Shown: one piece after another, positions 44,335 through 53,775 of the stretch | Layout of the letters: every line of letters begins with the position of its first letter | Position numbering within the stretch: position 1 is the first letter of the stretch | Assembly: GCA_011364905.1 (NCBI GenBank) | Contig: RDNZ01000007.1 | Location: forward strand, 32,742-96,741 | Source: Candidatus Thorarchaeota archaeon | Lineage (GTDB): Archaea > Asgardarchaeota > Thorarchaeia > Thorarchaeales > Thorarchaeaceae | Direction of reading: 5' to 3' | Length of the DNA stretch: 64,000 nucleotides | Position numbers and translations under genes: made by a program | The notes under the pieces: generated by a model | Seen by the model: the letters and a program-made list of their open reading frames with translations, nothing else | Told to the model about the DNA's origin: nothing | Databases searched by the model: none

Positions 44335-44685
44335 TTGGATAATGCACCCAGCTTTGAGGACAGTTGGAAAATAGAAATCAGAAGAGGAATTCTTCAATAT
44401 GCAGTCCTTGCCATAGTTAATCGTCATGAGAGAGGTATTCATGGCTATGGGATTGCTCGTGAGCTTGAAGAAAAGACTGACGGACTTCTTCAAGTCAAGG
44501 AGGGTACACTATATCCAATACTTCACCGTCTTCGGAAAGAACGACTACTGAATGTTCATACTGAGAAATCAGAGTCGGGTCCAATCAGGAAGGTCTATGT
44601 CCTAACGGGAGAAGGCGACCGAGTTTTTCGTCAGCTGTCTATTCTTGTTGGAGATATCTTTGAAAAACTGGAGGCGCTCAAATAA
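44335..44685 (+). CDS. PadR-family transcriptional regulator
   Basis: 116 residues of the PadR winged helix: LQYAVLAIVNRHERGIHGYGIARELEEKTDG, then EGTLYPILHRLRKERLLNV (recognition helix), then GPIRKVYVLTGEGDRVF wing. PadR proteins repress nearby transporter or membrane genes. TTG start. Its stop shares bases with the start of the next gene (TAATG), so it is coupled to the HAAS-type membrane protein, the usual PadR partner. Confidence 0.92.
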   Translation: MDNAPSFEDSWKIEIRRGILQYAVLAIVNRHERGIHGYGIARELEEKTDGLLQVKEGTLYPILHRLRKERLLNVHTEKSESGPIRKVYVLTGEGDRVFRQLSILVGDIFEKLEALK

Positions 44686-45128
44686 TGAGTGATAAACAAA
44701 TCGATCGTGATATAGAGAATTACATGAAAAGAATAGCTAAACTGCTTCCCGATGGTTTTGAAACAGAAGACCTCTTAGAAGATCTGAGAGCTCATATCTA
44801 TGAATCGTTCAATGCGAAGGTCCAGAAGGAACCTACAGAAGACAAACATCGTTTAATCATGGAAGTACTTCAGGCACTCGGTACGCCTGAGGAAATTGCA
44901 GAGGAATACGGTAAGGAGAAGCTTGCTGAAGAAGAAACGAGTCCAACAGACAGATGGATATACTATACAATGCGACTGACAGTGGCAATCTTAGTCATTG
45001 TGCTAGCGTCCTGGATTGTTTCAGTAATCTCGGAGGGCGCAATAAATTTTGCACTTGCAGTTGTTGTATTGCTTGCCTTTGCACTCCTCGAATGGGTAGT
45101 TAGAACACAACAGACAAAGGATGCTTGA
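44685..45128 (+). CDS. PadR-associated membrane protein (HAAS/DUF1700-like)
   Basis: 147 residues: an N-terminal helical soluble domain (DIENYMKRIAKLLPDGFETEDLLEDLRAHI; GTPEEIAEEYGKEK), as in HAAS domains that sit next to PadR regulators, then two membrane helices (LTVAILVIVLASWIVSVI; INFALAVVVLLAFALLEWVV). Likely acts with PadR to sense the membrane; inference from neighbour. Confidence 0.75.
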   Translation: MSDKQIDRDIENYMKRIAKLLPDGFETEDLLEDLRAHIYESFNAKVQKEPTEDKHRLIMEVLQALGTPEEIAEEYGKEKLAEEETSPTDRWIYYTMRLTVAILVIVLASWIVSVISEGAINFALAVVVLLAFALLEWVVRTQQTKDA

Positions 45129-45131
45129 TCA

Positions 45132-45701
45132 ATGACGATAAAAACAGTCTATTTTGACAAGGCTTCATCAGCACATACCGAGAAAGTTCTCGACTTGGTT
45201 AAAGACCACTTAGATTCGAATCCAGATATCGAACATCTGATTGTGGCAACAACAAAGGGAGCCACCGGTCTCGTAGCGGCTGAAAAGTTCCAAAACAAGA
45301 AAGTGATTGTAGTATCACATCAGACCGGATTCGCGGCTGAGAATGTGAATGAGCTAACCGAAGAGAATAGACTGAGAATTGAATCATTTGGAGCAAAGGT
45401 GCTCACCGCAACTCACGCATTTGCTGGAGTCGCCCGCAGCATTAGAAAGGAGTTGGGAACATGGATGCCTACTGAGATCATTGCTGTAGCTCTCAAAACA
45501 TTCGGGCAAGGCACTAAGGTCTGCGCAGAGATTGCAATGATGGCTGCTGATGCCGGTCTTGTTCCTGTAGACAAGGACGTAATTTGCGTTGCTGGAACCG
45601 GAAGAGGTGCAGATACTGCATGGGTCATCAGACCAACTTATTCGCAATTCTTTCCAAGAATCAGAATGAAAGCGTGTTTATGCAAACCGTTAGAGTTCTA
45701 G
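45132..45701 (+). CDS. Stand-alone pyruvate kinase C-terminal-like protein
   Basis: 189 residues that match only the C-terminal alpha/beta domain of pyruvate kinase (PK_C fold): HLIVATTKGATGLVAAEKF, KKVIVVSHQTGFAAENVN, then ALKTFGQGTKVCAEIAMMAAD, and DKDVICVAGTGRGADTAWVIRP. The catalytic barrel is absent, so it cannot be a pyruvate kinase. Such free domains are found in archaea, with unknown role. It follows the PadR pair after three bases. Its stop overlaps dnaJ by four bases. Confidence 0.82.
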   Translation: MTIKTVYFDKASSAHTEKVLDLVKDHLDSNPDIEHLIVATTKGATGLVAAEKFQNKKVIVVSHQTGFAAENVNELTEENRLRIESFGAKVLTATHAFAGVARSIRKELGTWMPTEIIAVALKTFGQGTKVCAEIAMMAADAGLVPVDKDVICVAGTGRGADTAWVIRPTYSQFFPRIRMKACLCKPLEF

Positions 45702-46738
45702 CCGAAGATATCCTCGAATTTGGATAGGTATTCCTTTTGTTCTTTGCTCATTTTTCGAGGGACATAGATGTTCACTCTCACAAGTTGGTCACCAGTTCGA
45801 CCATTCTCTGTATGAACTCCTTTTCCTTTCATTCGAAACAGAGTTCCGCTCTCGGTCCCCTTCTTCACCTTTATCACACTACTTCCCCACATAGTTGGAA
45901 CCTCAACTTCGCCACCCAGGGCTGCAGTTGAAAACGGAATGTCGGTTTCCAAATATACATGGAGACCTCTCCGTACAAAGGCATCATGTTTCCCTACTGA
46001 GAACATCAGGATGAGATCTCCCGGGGGACCTCCTCTGGGTCCAAAGTTACCACCACCTTGGATTCTGATTCCTTGTCCATCCTCTACTCCTGGGGGAATG
46101 GGTACTTTTGTTTCTCTGCGCTCGTCCTGCAGTCCTTGCCCCTTGCACTTAGGACATGGAGTTTCAATTGACTCTCCAAGTCCGCCGCAGGTTGGACATG
46201 TTTGAGCCACTCTCATGAAACCACCCATAGACCGCACTATTTGACCTTGTCCTCCACAAGTACGACATTGTGTGGGAGAGGTTCCTGGTTTAGCTCCACT
46301 TCCACCACAGTTCTCGCAACTAATCTTCCTTTTAAACGCAATTTCCTTTTCCGTACCAAAGAAGGCCTCATTAAAGCTCAATTTTATCGTCATGCGCAGC
46401 GTTTGGCCTGGCGGGGGTCCAGCTCTCCCGCTTCGCCCAAATCCCATGTCCCCGAAGCCTCCAAAACCACGAAAGAGAGAACTGAAAAGGTCGCCAAATC
46501 CACCCATATCAACCCTTTCAAAATCTGCTGTACCATATCTATCATAATTTGCTCGTTTTTCAGAGTCACCTAGGACATCATATGCCTCGTTAATTCGTTT
46601 TAACTTCTCTTCGGCACTTTTATCGGGATTTCGATCTGGATGATACTCCTTGGCTAGTCGACGATATGCCTTTCTAATCTCATCCTGAGTGGCTCTACGG
46701 TCCACTCCTAGAATGCCATAGTAGTCATCTTCGGCCAA
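45698..46738 (-). CDS. dnaJ: Chaperone DnaJ (Hsp40)
   Basis: 346-residue type I DnaJ: J domain with the HPD motif in KEYHPDRNPD, a glycine/phenylalanine-rich linker (GGFGDLFSSLFRGFGG), and four CxxCxGxG zinc motifs (CENCGGSG, CRTCGGQG, CPTCGGLG, CPKCKGQG), then the substrate-binding C-terminal domain. It delivers client proteins to DnaK and stimulates its ATPase. TTG start after AGGTGATG. Third in grpE-dnaK-dnaJ order. Confidence 0.96.
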   Translation of the reverse strand: MAEDDYYGILGVDRRATQDEIRKAYRRLAKEYHPDRNPDKSAEEKLKRINEAYDVLGDSEKRANYDRYGTADFERVDMGGFGDLFSSLFRGFGGFGDMGFGRSGRAGPPPGQTLRMTIKLSFNEAFFGTEKEIAFKRKISCENCGGSGAKPGTSPTQCRTCGGQGQIVRSMGGFMRVAQTCPTCGGLGESIETPCPKCKGQGLQDERRETKVPIPPGVEDGQGIRIQGGGNFGPRGGPPGDLILMFSVGKHDAFVRRGLHVYLETDIPFSTAALGGEVEVPTMWGSSVIKVKKGTESGTLFRMKGKGVHTENGRTGDQLVRVNIYVPRKMSKEQKEYLSKFEDIFG

Positions 46739-46761
46739 AGAGCATCACCTATTACCTGAGC

Positions 46762-48660
46762 TTAATCGAGGTCTTCGAAGTCGACATCAACAACATCTTC
46801 ATCGTCGTCCTTTGATGTCTTTTCGGTAGTTGGCCCAGTCGGTCCAGTCGCTCCGGCACCAGCCATATGACTCGGATCGAATCCTGCGGAGCCAGGACCC
46901 GCAGCTCCGGCTCCAGCTTTCGAGTAGACTTTCTCCGAGATCTTGTAGATTATCTGTTGAAGTTCTTCAGTACCAGACTTCATCTTCTGAAGGTCATCCG
47001 ACTCAATGGCTTTCTGCAATTCAGCGGCCTTTGTTTCAAACTCCTTTTTGAGGTCGCCAAGATCTTCTTTTACTAACTCTTTGAGAAGTTTTTCACCTTG
47101 GTATATCATCTGTTCAGCATTATTCCTTGTCTGGACTGCATCCTCACGTTTTGCATCTTCCTCTGCATACTTCTCTGCGTCTTTTACCATTCGGTTGACA
47201 TCATCATCAGAGAGATTAGTTGTTGCAGTAATCGTGATGGACTGCTCGTTACCAGTAGCAATATCTTTGGCTTTGACATTCACAATACCGTTTGCATCTA
47301 TGTCAAAGGACACCTCAATTTTAGGCGTACCACGAGGAGCAGGCGGAATTCCAACGAGTTGGAATCTACCTAATGTCATGTTGTCTGTAACCATTTTCCT
47401 CTCCCCTTGAACAACATGGATATCCACGGCAGTCTGGCCATCAGCGGCAGTAGTGAATGTCTTGCTCTTTCGCGTAGGAATTGTTGTATTGCGATCAATA
47501 AGCGGTGTTGCTATCCCGCCAAGGGTTTCAATACTAAGTGTAAGAGGTGTCACATCAAGCAATAGAATGTCCTTGACATCTCCTGCTAGCACTCCAGCTT
47601 GTGCGGCTGCACCTAGAGCAACGCACTCATCTGGGTTGATGCTCTTGTCGCCCTCCTTGCCAAATAAGTCTCGGATGACGTTTTGAATCATTGGCATTCG
47701 AGTTGCTCCACCCACGAGTAGAATCTTACTGACCTGTTCAGCTTCCAGTTTGGCATCACCAAGTGCTTGTCTGATTGGCCCAACTGTGGAGTCAACCAGA
47801 TCATCAGTCATCTTTTCCAACTCTGACCTTGTAAGATCGAGATTGAGATGCTTTGGGCCGCTGGCATCTGCTGTGATGTATGGTAGATTGATATTCGTCT
47901 TGACAACAGTTGAGAGTTCTATCTTTGCCTGTTCGGCCGCATCACGGACACGCTGCATAGCAGAAAGGTCCTTGGTGAGATCTACGCCAGTTTGGTTCTT
48001 GAACTCATCCACCATCCAATTGATTACTCGGTTGTCCCAATCGTCACCCCCGAGATGTGTATTTCCGCTGGTTGACAAGACTTCGTAGACAACCTCGTTG
48101 TCAACTGCGCCAATATCAAGAATAGAAACATCAAATGTACCTCCACCAAGGTCATAGACCAAGACCTTGACCTCTTTGCTCTTATCAAGACCGTAGGCCA
48201 ACGCCGATGCCGTTGGTTCGTTTACAATACGATCAACTTCAAACCCAGCTATACGCCCAGCATCTCTAGTGGCCTGCCTTTGACTATCATTGAAATAGGC
48301 GGGCACTGTAATGACAGCCTTTCCAATTGGTTCTCCAAGAAATGCTTCTGCATCCTTCTTCATCTTGGTTAGAATCATCGCAGAGATTTCCTGGGGAGTG
48401 TATTCCTTATCACCAATTTTGACCTTGTAATCCTGCCCCATTTTTCTTTTTATGGAGCGTATAGTGCGGTCAGGCATTGATACGGCTTGCCGCTTCGCCA
48501 ATTCACCTACAACGATTTCTCCATTTGGCGTGATACCAACAACCGACGGAGTTAACCGCTTCCCTTCAGCATTTGGAATAATAGTTGGTTTTCCACCCTC
48601 CATATAGGCGATACCACTGTTCGTGGTACCCAAATCGATACCTACAATTTTACCTGCCAT
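46762..48660 (-). CDS. dnaK: Chaperone DnaK (Hsp70)
   Basis: 632 residues. Seen: [43 protein letters not shown] of the actin-like ATPase domain, the peptide-binding [17 protein letters not shown] linker region, and an acidic C-terminal tail with a [12 protein letters not shown] stretch. It folds proteins with DnaJ and GrpE. DnaK in archaea is generally viewed as acquired from bacteria; this one is full length and lies in the normal gene set. Confidence 0.97.
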   Translation of the reverse strand: MAGKIVGIDLGTTNSGIAYMEGGKPTIIPNAEGKRLTPSVVGITPNGEIVVGELAKRQAVSMPDRTIRSIKRKMGQDYKVKIGDKEYTPQEISAMILTKMKKDAEAFLGEPIGKAVITVPAYFNDSQRQATRDAGRIAGFEVDRIVNEPTASALAYGLDKSKEVKVLVYDLGGGTFDVSILDIGAVDNEVVYEVLSTSGNTHLGGDDWDNRVINWMVDEFKNQTGVDLTKDLSAMQRVRDAAEQAKIELSTVVKTNINLPYITADASGPKHLNLDLTRSELEKMTDDLVDSTVGPIRQALGDAKLEAEQVSKILLVGGATRMPMIQNVIRDLFGKEGDKSINPDECVALGAAAQAGVLAGDVKDILLLDVTPLTLSIETLGGIATPLIDRNTTIPTRKSKTFTTAADGQTAVDIHVVQGERKMVTDNMTLGRFQLVGIPPAPRGTPKIEVSFDIDANGIVNVKAKDIATGNEQSITITATTNLSDDDVNRMVKDAEKYAEEDAKREDAVQTRNNAEQMIYQGEKLLKELVKEDLGDLKKEFETKAAELQKAIESDDLQKMKSGTEELQQIIYKISEKVYSKAGAGAAGPGSAGFDPSHMAGAGATGPTGPTTEKTSKDDDEDVVDVDFEDLD

Positions 48661-48662
48661 TT

Positions 48663-49277
48663 CTATTCAGCACCTTCTTTTTGATTGTCTTTGTCTTCAT
48701 CATTACTTGTTTCGACAGTGGGAGCTTCATGACGATTTACGCAGACCACTGCAGGACGCAAGACCTTTTCTTTCAGCATGTATCCTTTCTGATACTCCTC
48801 TAGTACTTCGCCATCCTTCTTGTCAGGGTCATGAACTTTTTGCACCGCATGTTGATAGTAAGGATCAAATTGCATTCCTTTGGACTCAATTGGACGCACA
48901 CCTTCTAAGGTTAGCATTTTATTGATCTGCTGTGCAATCGCACTGATGCCTTCCTTTGCGGCTTGCGGATCATTAGCAAAATCCATCTCAAGTGCTCGTA
49001 GAATATTATCGTAAACATCAAGGACCTTCAAGAGGATATTCTCACTGGCAAATTTGGTCACGTCAGAAAATCGTGCATCCATTCGTTTTCGATAGTTTTC
49101 AAACTCCGCTTGTAGTCTTTGAAGTCTGTCAAGAAGTTCATTGGTTTTGTTACACTCTTCATCAAGTTGCTTGTAAAGAGGGTCCTCCGGAGAAAGTTCA
49201 ATGATAGTATCATCTTCTAGGCCTTCCTCAGACAGATCTAGCTCGATCTCCTGATCCTTCTCATTTTCTTCATCCAT
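48663..49277 (-). CDS. grpE: Nucleotide exchange factor GrpE
   Basis: About 204 residues from ATG 49277 (ORF can extend to 49319). Very acidic N-terminal part, then the long coiled coil ([26 protein letters not shown]), and the beta-domain with [43 protein letters not shown] pattern (the last is the GrpE signature Y-x-L-x-x-x-x-R-P). First in the chaperone operon; three bases before dnaK. Confidence 0.94.
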   Translation of the reverse strand: MDEENEKDQEIELDLSEEGLEDDTIIELSPEDPLYKQLDEECNKTNELLDRLQRLQAEFENYRKRMDARFSDVTKFASENILLKVLDVYDNILRALEMDFANDPQAAKEGISAIAQQINKMLTLEGVRPIESKGMQFDPYYQHAVQKVHDPDKKDGEVLEEYQKGYMLKEKVLRPAVVCVNRHEAPTVETSNDEDKDNQKEGAE

Positions 49278-49478
49278 TCTACAGTCACACTGCCTAGTTG
49301 TAAGCTTGCTGACTGACAAAACATACAGAAAGGGGTCGTAATTGGGATGCTGACTGAATTATTCAGCTCCCTTGGTGACTCGGGCGAACGCATTGTTAAA
49401 CAAAGAAAAACTTTTCGACAAGGGAAAATTAGTACAACCGAAAACAACATCAGGGGGGTCTAAGGGATTTCAATTACT

Positions 49479-50225
49479 ATGCTAGGTTCTGATGAAATGA
49501 AACATGCAAAAGATCTTGTTTCTAAGTGCAAAAAGATAACGGCATTCACTGGTGCTGGAATTAGTGTTGATTCAGGAATTCCAGATTTTAAATCAGAGGG
49601 CGGTCTGTGGGAGAGATATGACCCGCATGAGTATGCAACAATTGAGAGCTTCATGCTTAATCCGACAAAGTTCTGGACTATGGGTCGAGAGATTGCGGAA
49701 ACAATACTTAACGCTAAACCAAACGCGGCGCACATGAGCCTAGCAAAGCTTGAAACTGAAGGGAAACTACTTGGTATCATCACGCTGAACATTGACAATC
49801 TTCATCAAGCTGCCGGCAGTAAGCATGTAATCGAGTTGCATGGGAATTACTTGCGGGCTCACTGCATAGACTGTAAAGCTGAGTATGTAGGTGAAAGAAT
49901 TCACAAGAGTGTCGCGAGTGGTGAAATTCCGCCCAGGTGCGAGAAATGCAATGGAATTCTAAAGTCAGAAGCTATACTATTCGGAGAGCCATTACCTGAG
50001 AATGCAATGGCAGAAGCAATAGAACTATGTCGTAAGACTGACCTCATGCTTGTAATTGGGACCAGCCTTTCCATTTATCCTGCAGCCTTCCTGCCTCAAT
50101 TGGCCAAGAATTCTGGAGCCAAGGTCATTCTAATCAACCTTGAGGGAATAAACCGAGATTCGGTGGGTGACATTGTTTTGAGGGGAAGAGCAACAGATGT
50201 GTTGCCAGAAATTGTTGAAGACTAA
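49479..50225 (+). CDS. Sir2-family NAD-dependent deacylase
   Basis: 248 residues. Seen: TGAGISVDSGIPDFKSEGG (NAD loop), LNIDNLHQAAGSK, VIELHGNY with catalytic histidine, two zinc-binding pairs CIDC and CEKC, and VIGTSLSIYPAAFLP. Removes acetyl or longer acyl groups from lysines, in Archaea often from chromatin proteins such as Alba. ATG 49479. The stop overlaps the convergent gene by four bases. Confidence 0.95.
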   Translation: MLGSDEMKHAKDLVSKCKKITAFTGAGISVDSGIPDFKSEGGLWERYDPHEYATIESFMLNPTKFWTMGREIAETILNAKPNAAHMSLAKLETEGKLLGIITLNIDNLHQAAGSKHVIELHGNYLRAHCIDCKAEYVGERIHKSVASGEIPPRCEKCNGILKSEAILFGEPLPENAMAEAIELCRKTDLMLVIGTSLSIYPAAFLPQLAKNSGAKVILINLEGINRDSVGDIVLRGRATDVLPEIVED

Positions 50226-50566
50226 GCGGCAATTGTATACCCAAACCAAGAGTAGACTCCAATTGCAATAGGTATGACAACAACTGAGAGAAAGATTGTA
50301 ACTAGACCTAGGATATACAATCTATTGTCCATCATCCAAAGACCGAGATAGGAGAATGCATAGGAGATAACACATACTGAAAATCCTAGAACAATGACCG
50401 GACCAAGCGGCAGTGCAATTGCTAGATATCCTCCAGCTTGAGTCCATAGCACACCACCAATTCTCAATACAACATACAAACCGCGTGTAGCAAGATAGAA
50501 AATAACAGCCGTAAAGATTCCTACATGAGAGAAGGTAAACCGAGCTGGAACGAATCCTTGAGACAT
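50222..50566 (-). CDS. Small membrane protein of unknown function
   Basis: About 114 residues from ATG 50566 (TTG 50614 would overlap the divergent gene's start). Three to four hydrophobic helices: VGIFTAVIFYLATRGLYVVL, ALPLGPVIVLGFSVCVISYAFSYLGLW and ILGLVTIFLSVVVIPIAIGVY. No motif known. Confidence 0.65.
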   Translation of the reverse strand: MSQGFVPARFTFSHVGIFTAVIFYLATRGLYVVLRIGGVLWTQAGGYLAIALPLGPVIVLGFSVCVISYAFSYLGLWMMDNRLYILGLVTIFLSVVVIPIAIGVYSWFGYTIAA

Positions 50567-50613
50567 GGAAAGAAATCGGTCTGATGTCCTTTTTATGCTT
50601 TCTAATCTTGACA

Positions 50614-51627
50614 ATGCGAATGTCTAAATCGGACGATGATGCCCGTGAAATCCTGATGACACGCATTCCTTGGAGATTAGCCAGCATAGGCCAATTGGCG
50701 ATTCTTCTAGAAGCTAGTTCGCCAAAACCTGGAAATGTGAACAGAAACATTGGATTCTCTGATACTGATTATAGACATTTCCTTGCTAGTGCCTCGTTAA
50801 TAGGGAGAGGACTCTACAGGGCATCTATCAGAGGAGCTGCGTTGGCTCAGAAGAAGATAACTCCATCAAAAATCAGAATTGGAGAGCTCATTCATCAATG
50901 TGCTCAAGATACATTTACCGGAATCAACAAGCGAAATACCATTCTGGGAACCATACTCCTCTATATTCCACTTGTTGTCGCATCGAGCGCGACTTTGACG
51001 GAAAACCATTCTTTCTCCATTGAGGCTTTATCAGGATGGTTAAAAAAGATCACAGAAAAGACATCTGTTAAGGATACACTGAGTTTCTACAAGGCTTTCC
51101 ACCTCATCAGATCAAAAAATCCTCGGGTTGATGAATCCACAAGTTGGACAGAAACGCACAGTAGATACGACATCGATAATCCTCATGTGATGAAAAACAT
51201 CGTTGAGGACAAACTGACGTTATTTGAGCTCTTCAAACTATCAGCTAATGTGGATGAGATCAGTAGTGAATGGTCCAACACCTTTAGTCTCACTCTTAAC
51301 GAAGTATTCCCGTACCTTGACAAGATCACCGACAGCCTTGAGAATATGGAAGAGGGGATTGTACAAACCTTCGTATGGTTACTATCACGCAGACCAGATG
51401 GTCTGATTGCAAAGAAGGCTGGCGAAAAACGTGCCGAGAAAATACGTCAATTAGCTGAAAAAACAATGAACGCATGGAACCATGAAACAGGGCCATTTGA
51501 GCTCATGGTACATCTTGATAATGAATTAAGAATGGAAGGAAACCTCCTTAATCCAGGAACCACTGCGGATCTTGTTTCTGCGGGGATATTCTGCAAGCTT
51601 GTTGCACTTAATTTTCCAGAGGCTTAA
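50614..51627 (+). CDS. Triphosphoribosyl-dephospho-CoA synthase (CitG)-like protein
   Basis: About 337 residues from ATG 50614; ATG 50620 also possible. It resembles the CitG/MdcB family: LAILLEASSPKPGNVNR at the N-terminus, then a long helical body with TNTSILGTILLYIPLV-like ILGTILLYIPLVVASS and late residues HLDNELRMEGNLLNPGTTADLVSAGIF. CitG makes the citrate or malonate lyase cofactor, but archaeal homologues occur without such lyases; none is in this window. So function may differ. The divergent membrane gene lies just upstream. Confidence 0.78.
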   Translation: MRMSKSDDDAREILMTRIPWRLASIGQLAILLEASSPKPGNVNRNIGFSDTDYRHFLASASLIGRGLYRASIRGAALAQKKITPSKIRIGELIHQCAQDTFTGINKRNTILGTILLYIPLVVASSATLTENHSFSIEALSGWLKKITEKTSVKDTLSFYKAFHLIRSKNPRVDESTSWTETHSRYDIDNPHVMKNIVEDKLTLFELFKLSANVDEISSEWSNTFSLTLNEVFPYLDKITDSLENMEEGIVQTFVWLLSRRPDGLIAKKAGEKRAEKIRQLAEKTMNAWNHETGPFELMVHLDNELRMEGNLLNPGTTADLVSAGIFCKLVALNFPEA

Positions 51628-51809
51628 CCCAGTACGCCACTAAATACAACCGCAGCAAGAACGAATAGCAGGATCGCTGAAGGAAAAAGCATCATCTGGC
51701 CTTCCTTGCGTTTTATCAATCTTGTTTCATTATTTGGACCCAGAAAGTATGCAATGATAAGGAGAATACCCAAAACGATGAAGAATAATGCAAGTCCTTC
51801 ATGAGCCAT
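51624..51809 (-). CDS. Small two-helix membrane protein
   Basis: 61 residues with two hydrophobic helices (LALFFIVLGILLIIAYFLG; LLFVLAAVVFSGVLG) joined by a basic loop NNETRLIKRKEGQ. ATG 51809 is preceded by GGCGG-type purines. No known family. The stop overlaps that of the CitG-like gene by four bases. Confidence 0.6.
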   Translation of the reverse strand: MAHEGLALFFIVLGILLIIAYFLGPNNETRLIKRKEGQMMLFPSAILLFVLAAVVFSGVLG

Positions 51810-51938
51810 TGAATACCGCCGGAGTGGAGGCAGAAAGCTAGGTTATTAATAGTATTGGATTGGTGGGATTGATTTGTAGACAAGTGTCTTTGAAACCAAA
51901 AAATAAATTCAGAGTAGTGAAAGAGTAATCATGAGAAT

Positions 51939-52205
51939 CTACACGAGAACCTGTCTGAAGACATGTTCGAACTTCATTCTTAGCTCCTTCGCACGTTCCA
52001 TATCGGCAGCGTACAGAGGTTGACGCATATCTGTAAGGTTTGGTATCTTTTTGCATAGCCTTTGACCTATCAATTTTCTCAGAGCAAAACTAACCGTTCT
52101 TGGTGCAAGGTCAACTCTATTACTGATGTCCTTCGGCGTCATAGGACCTTCGGTAGTTAGTCGGTCCAAGACAATTATTGCACTACGCGGCAGTTCGATG
52201 GACAT
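51939..52205 (-). CDS. MarR-like winged-helix regulator (copy 2)
   Basis: 88 residues, winged helix: AIIVLDRLTTEGPMTPKDISNRVDLAPRTVSFALRKLIGQRLCKKIP and a C-terminal DMRQPLYAADMERAKELRM segment. It is a close relative of the neighbouring 52355-52657 gene (shared core GPMTPK, LAPRT-SFALR-L and P-DMRQP-Y). Likely a small DNA-binding repressor; target unknown. It has no effector domain. Confidence 0.78.
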   Translation of the reverse strand: MSIELPRSAIIVLDRLTTEGPMTPKDISNRVDLAPRTVSFALRKLIGQRLCKKIPNLTDMRQPLYAADMERAKELRMKFEHVFRQVLV

Positions 52206-52354
52206 CGGGTATATACCATCTCCTAGATAGTAGTCTTTCTGTTCCCGTTTACAATTACGCAGTGGAATTAATAAACAAACGGATTACAGCAGTGTTGTAC
52301 AAATAAGCGTATCTACTCATCATTGAGAACAGACGTTTTCTTACGGAATAATGT

Positions 52355-52657
52355 TCAAAGCTTGAATGAGTGACCGGATGGTCTGAATGAATAGGGTATC
52401 TGGGAGAGTTGACCAGAGTCAAACTGAAGTTGAAGTTCTTTCACACGCTCTATATCAATGCAGTAGATAGGCTGGCGCATGTCAGCTAGGTTGGGAGTCT
52501 TTCGAATCACCTTTTCTCTAACAAGGGTCCGAAGTGCAAAGGATATCGTACGAGGCGCTAAGCCTACCTTTTCGATTATTGTCTTGGGAGTCATTGGCCC
52601 CTCTGAAATAAGACTACCTAGAACTAGAATTGCACTATTCGGAAGTTCCACGGTCAT
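52355..52657 (-). CDS. MarR-like winged-helix regulator (copy 1)
   Basis: 100 residues, paralogue of the downstream copy: AILVLGSLISEGPMTPKTIIEKVGLAPRTISFALRTLV with the DMRQPIYCIDIERVKEL end, and an additional C-terminal 20 residues. Tandem duplication of a regulator. The gyaR gene starts divergently, so it may control that gene or the pair may regulate itself. This is inference. Confidence 0.8.
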   Translation of the reverse strand: MTVELPNSAILVLGSLISEGPMTPKTIIEKVGLAPRTISFALRTLVREKVIRKTPNLADMRQPIYCIDIERVKELQLQFDSGQLSQIPYSFRPSGHSFKL

Positions 52658-52776
52658 ATCTATCTCACAATCCTACAGCATGGATATTTTCTATCATCGA
52701 ATATAAGCAGTCTGTTCTCAGCAGAACTTCGACTCCATCCCCTATGGTAGGATTCAAGAGAGCCTAGAATCAAACC

Positions 52777-53775
52777 ATGACGAGTAAAATGACGCGGAAA
52801 GTGTTTGTTACACGAGAAATTCCTCAAGAGGGCTTGAACATGATACGAGAAAAGTTCGAAGTCAAAGTCTGGCCTTCTGAGTATCCACCAAGCAAGCAAG
52901 AAATTCTCGAAATGGCGAAAGACTGTAAAGGATTAGTCACGCTTCTTTCCGATCCCATTGATGAAGAGGTAATTAGCATGTTACCAAATCTCAAGGTGAT
53001 AGCTCAGTACGCAGTTGGTTACGACAATATTGATGTGAAACAAGCAACGCGAAGAGGAATCATCGTCACAAACACACCGGGTGTTCTCACGGAGGCTACC
53101 GCCGACCTTGCGTGGTCTCTAATAATGTCCGTTTCAAGACGCATTGTCGAGGCAGACCAATATGTTCGTGGTGGAAAATGGAATGTTGCATGGGGACCCC
53201 AGCTCCTTCTGGGTTCGGATGTTTTTGGTGCAACTCTCGGGATCATTGGGATGGGAAGAATCGGCCAAGCTGTTGCGAAGCGAGCGGTTGGATTCAATAT
53301 GCGCGTCCTCTATCACACACGAAGCCACCGTGACGGATTAGAGGAAATCGAAAAATTGGTCGGTGCAGAGGCGAGACGCCTTGACACACTTCTCCATGAA
53401 TCAGATATAGTGAGTCTTCACGTCCCTCTCACATCGAAGACTCATCATATGATAGGCAGAAGGCAGCTAGGTTTGATGAGGGCAGGATCGATTCTAATTA
53501 ACACATCACGGGGTGCAGTCGTAGACCAAGATGCATTATATGACGCACTTGTGTCGGGGCATCTAGGAGGCGCTGGCTTAGATGTCTTTGAGGATGAACC
53601 TCTTTCAAAAGACAGTCCATTACTAGGACTATCAAACGTTGTTCTTGTGCCGCACATAGGGAGTGCTACAACAAAGACAAGAGCGACTATGGCTTCAATG
53701 TGTGCAACAAACATCATCGCTGCACTTAGTGATGAAAAGCCACCAAATATTGTCAATCCAGAGGTGCTTCAATGA
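52777..53775 (+). CDS. D-2-hydroxyacid dehydrogenase, glyoxylate reductase type
   Basis: 332 residues. NAD-binding motif LGIIGMGRIGQAVAKRAVGF, catalytic arginine region LINTSRGAVVDQDAL, glutamate GLDVFEDEPL, and catalytic histidine in VLVPHIGSATT. These features and the length fit archaeal glyoxylate reductase GyaR, which turns glyoxylate to glycolate; hydroxypyruvate or D-glycerate use is possible. Together with the GlcD/GlcF-like pair this suggests glycolate/glyoxylate handling. The next gene overlaps by four bases (ATGA). Confidence 0.93.
   Translation: MTSKMTRKVFVTREIPQEGLNMIREKFEVKVWPSEYPPSKQEILEMAKDCKGLVTLLSDPIDEEVISMLPNLKVIAQYAVGYDNIDVKQATRRGIIVTNTPGVLTEATADLAWSLIMSVSRRIVEADQYVRGGKWNVAWGPQLLLGSDVFGATLGIIGMGRIGQAVAKRAVGFNMRVLYHTRSHRDGLEEIEKLVGAEARRLDTLLHESDIVSLHVPLTSKTHHMIGRRQLGLMRAGSILINTSRGAVVDQDALYDALVSGHLGGAGLDVFEDEPLSKDSPLLGLSNVVLVPHIGSATTKTRATMASMCATNIIAALSDEKPPNIVNPEVLQ

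Noticed and set aside
45698..49277. Bacterial contamination from the dnaK operon
   Set aside because: Base composition and start/ribosome-site style match neighbours, and archaea with DnaK are well known; the genes sit between archaeal-type genes without a break.
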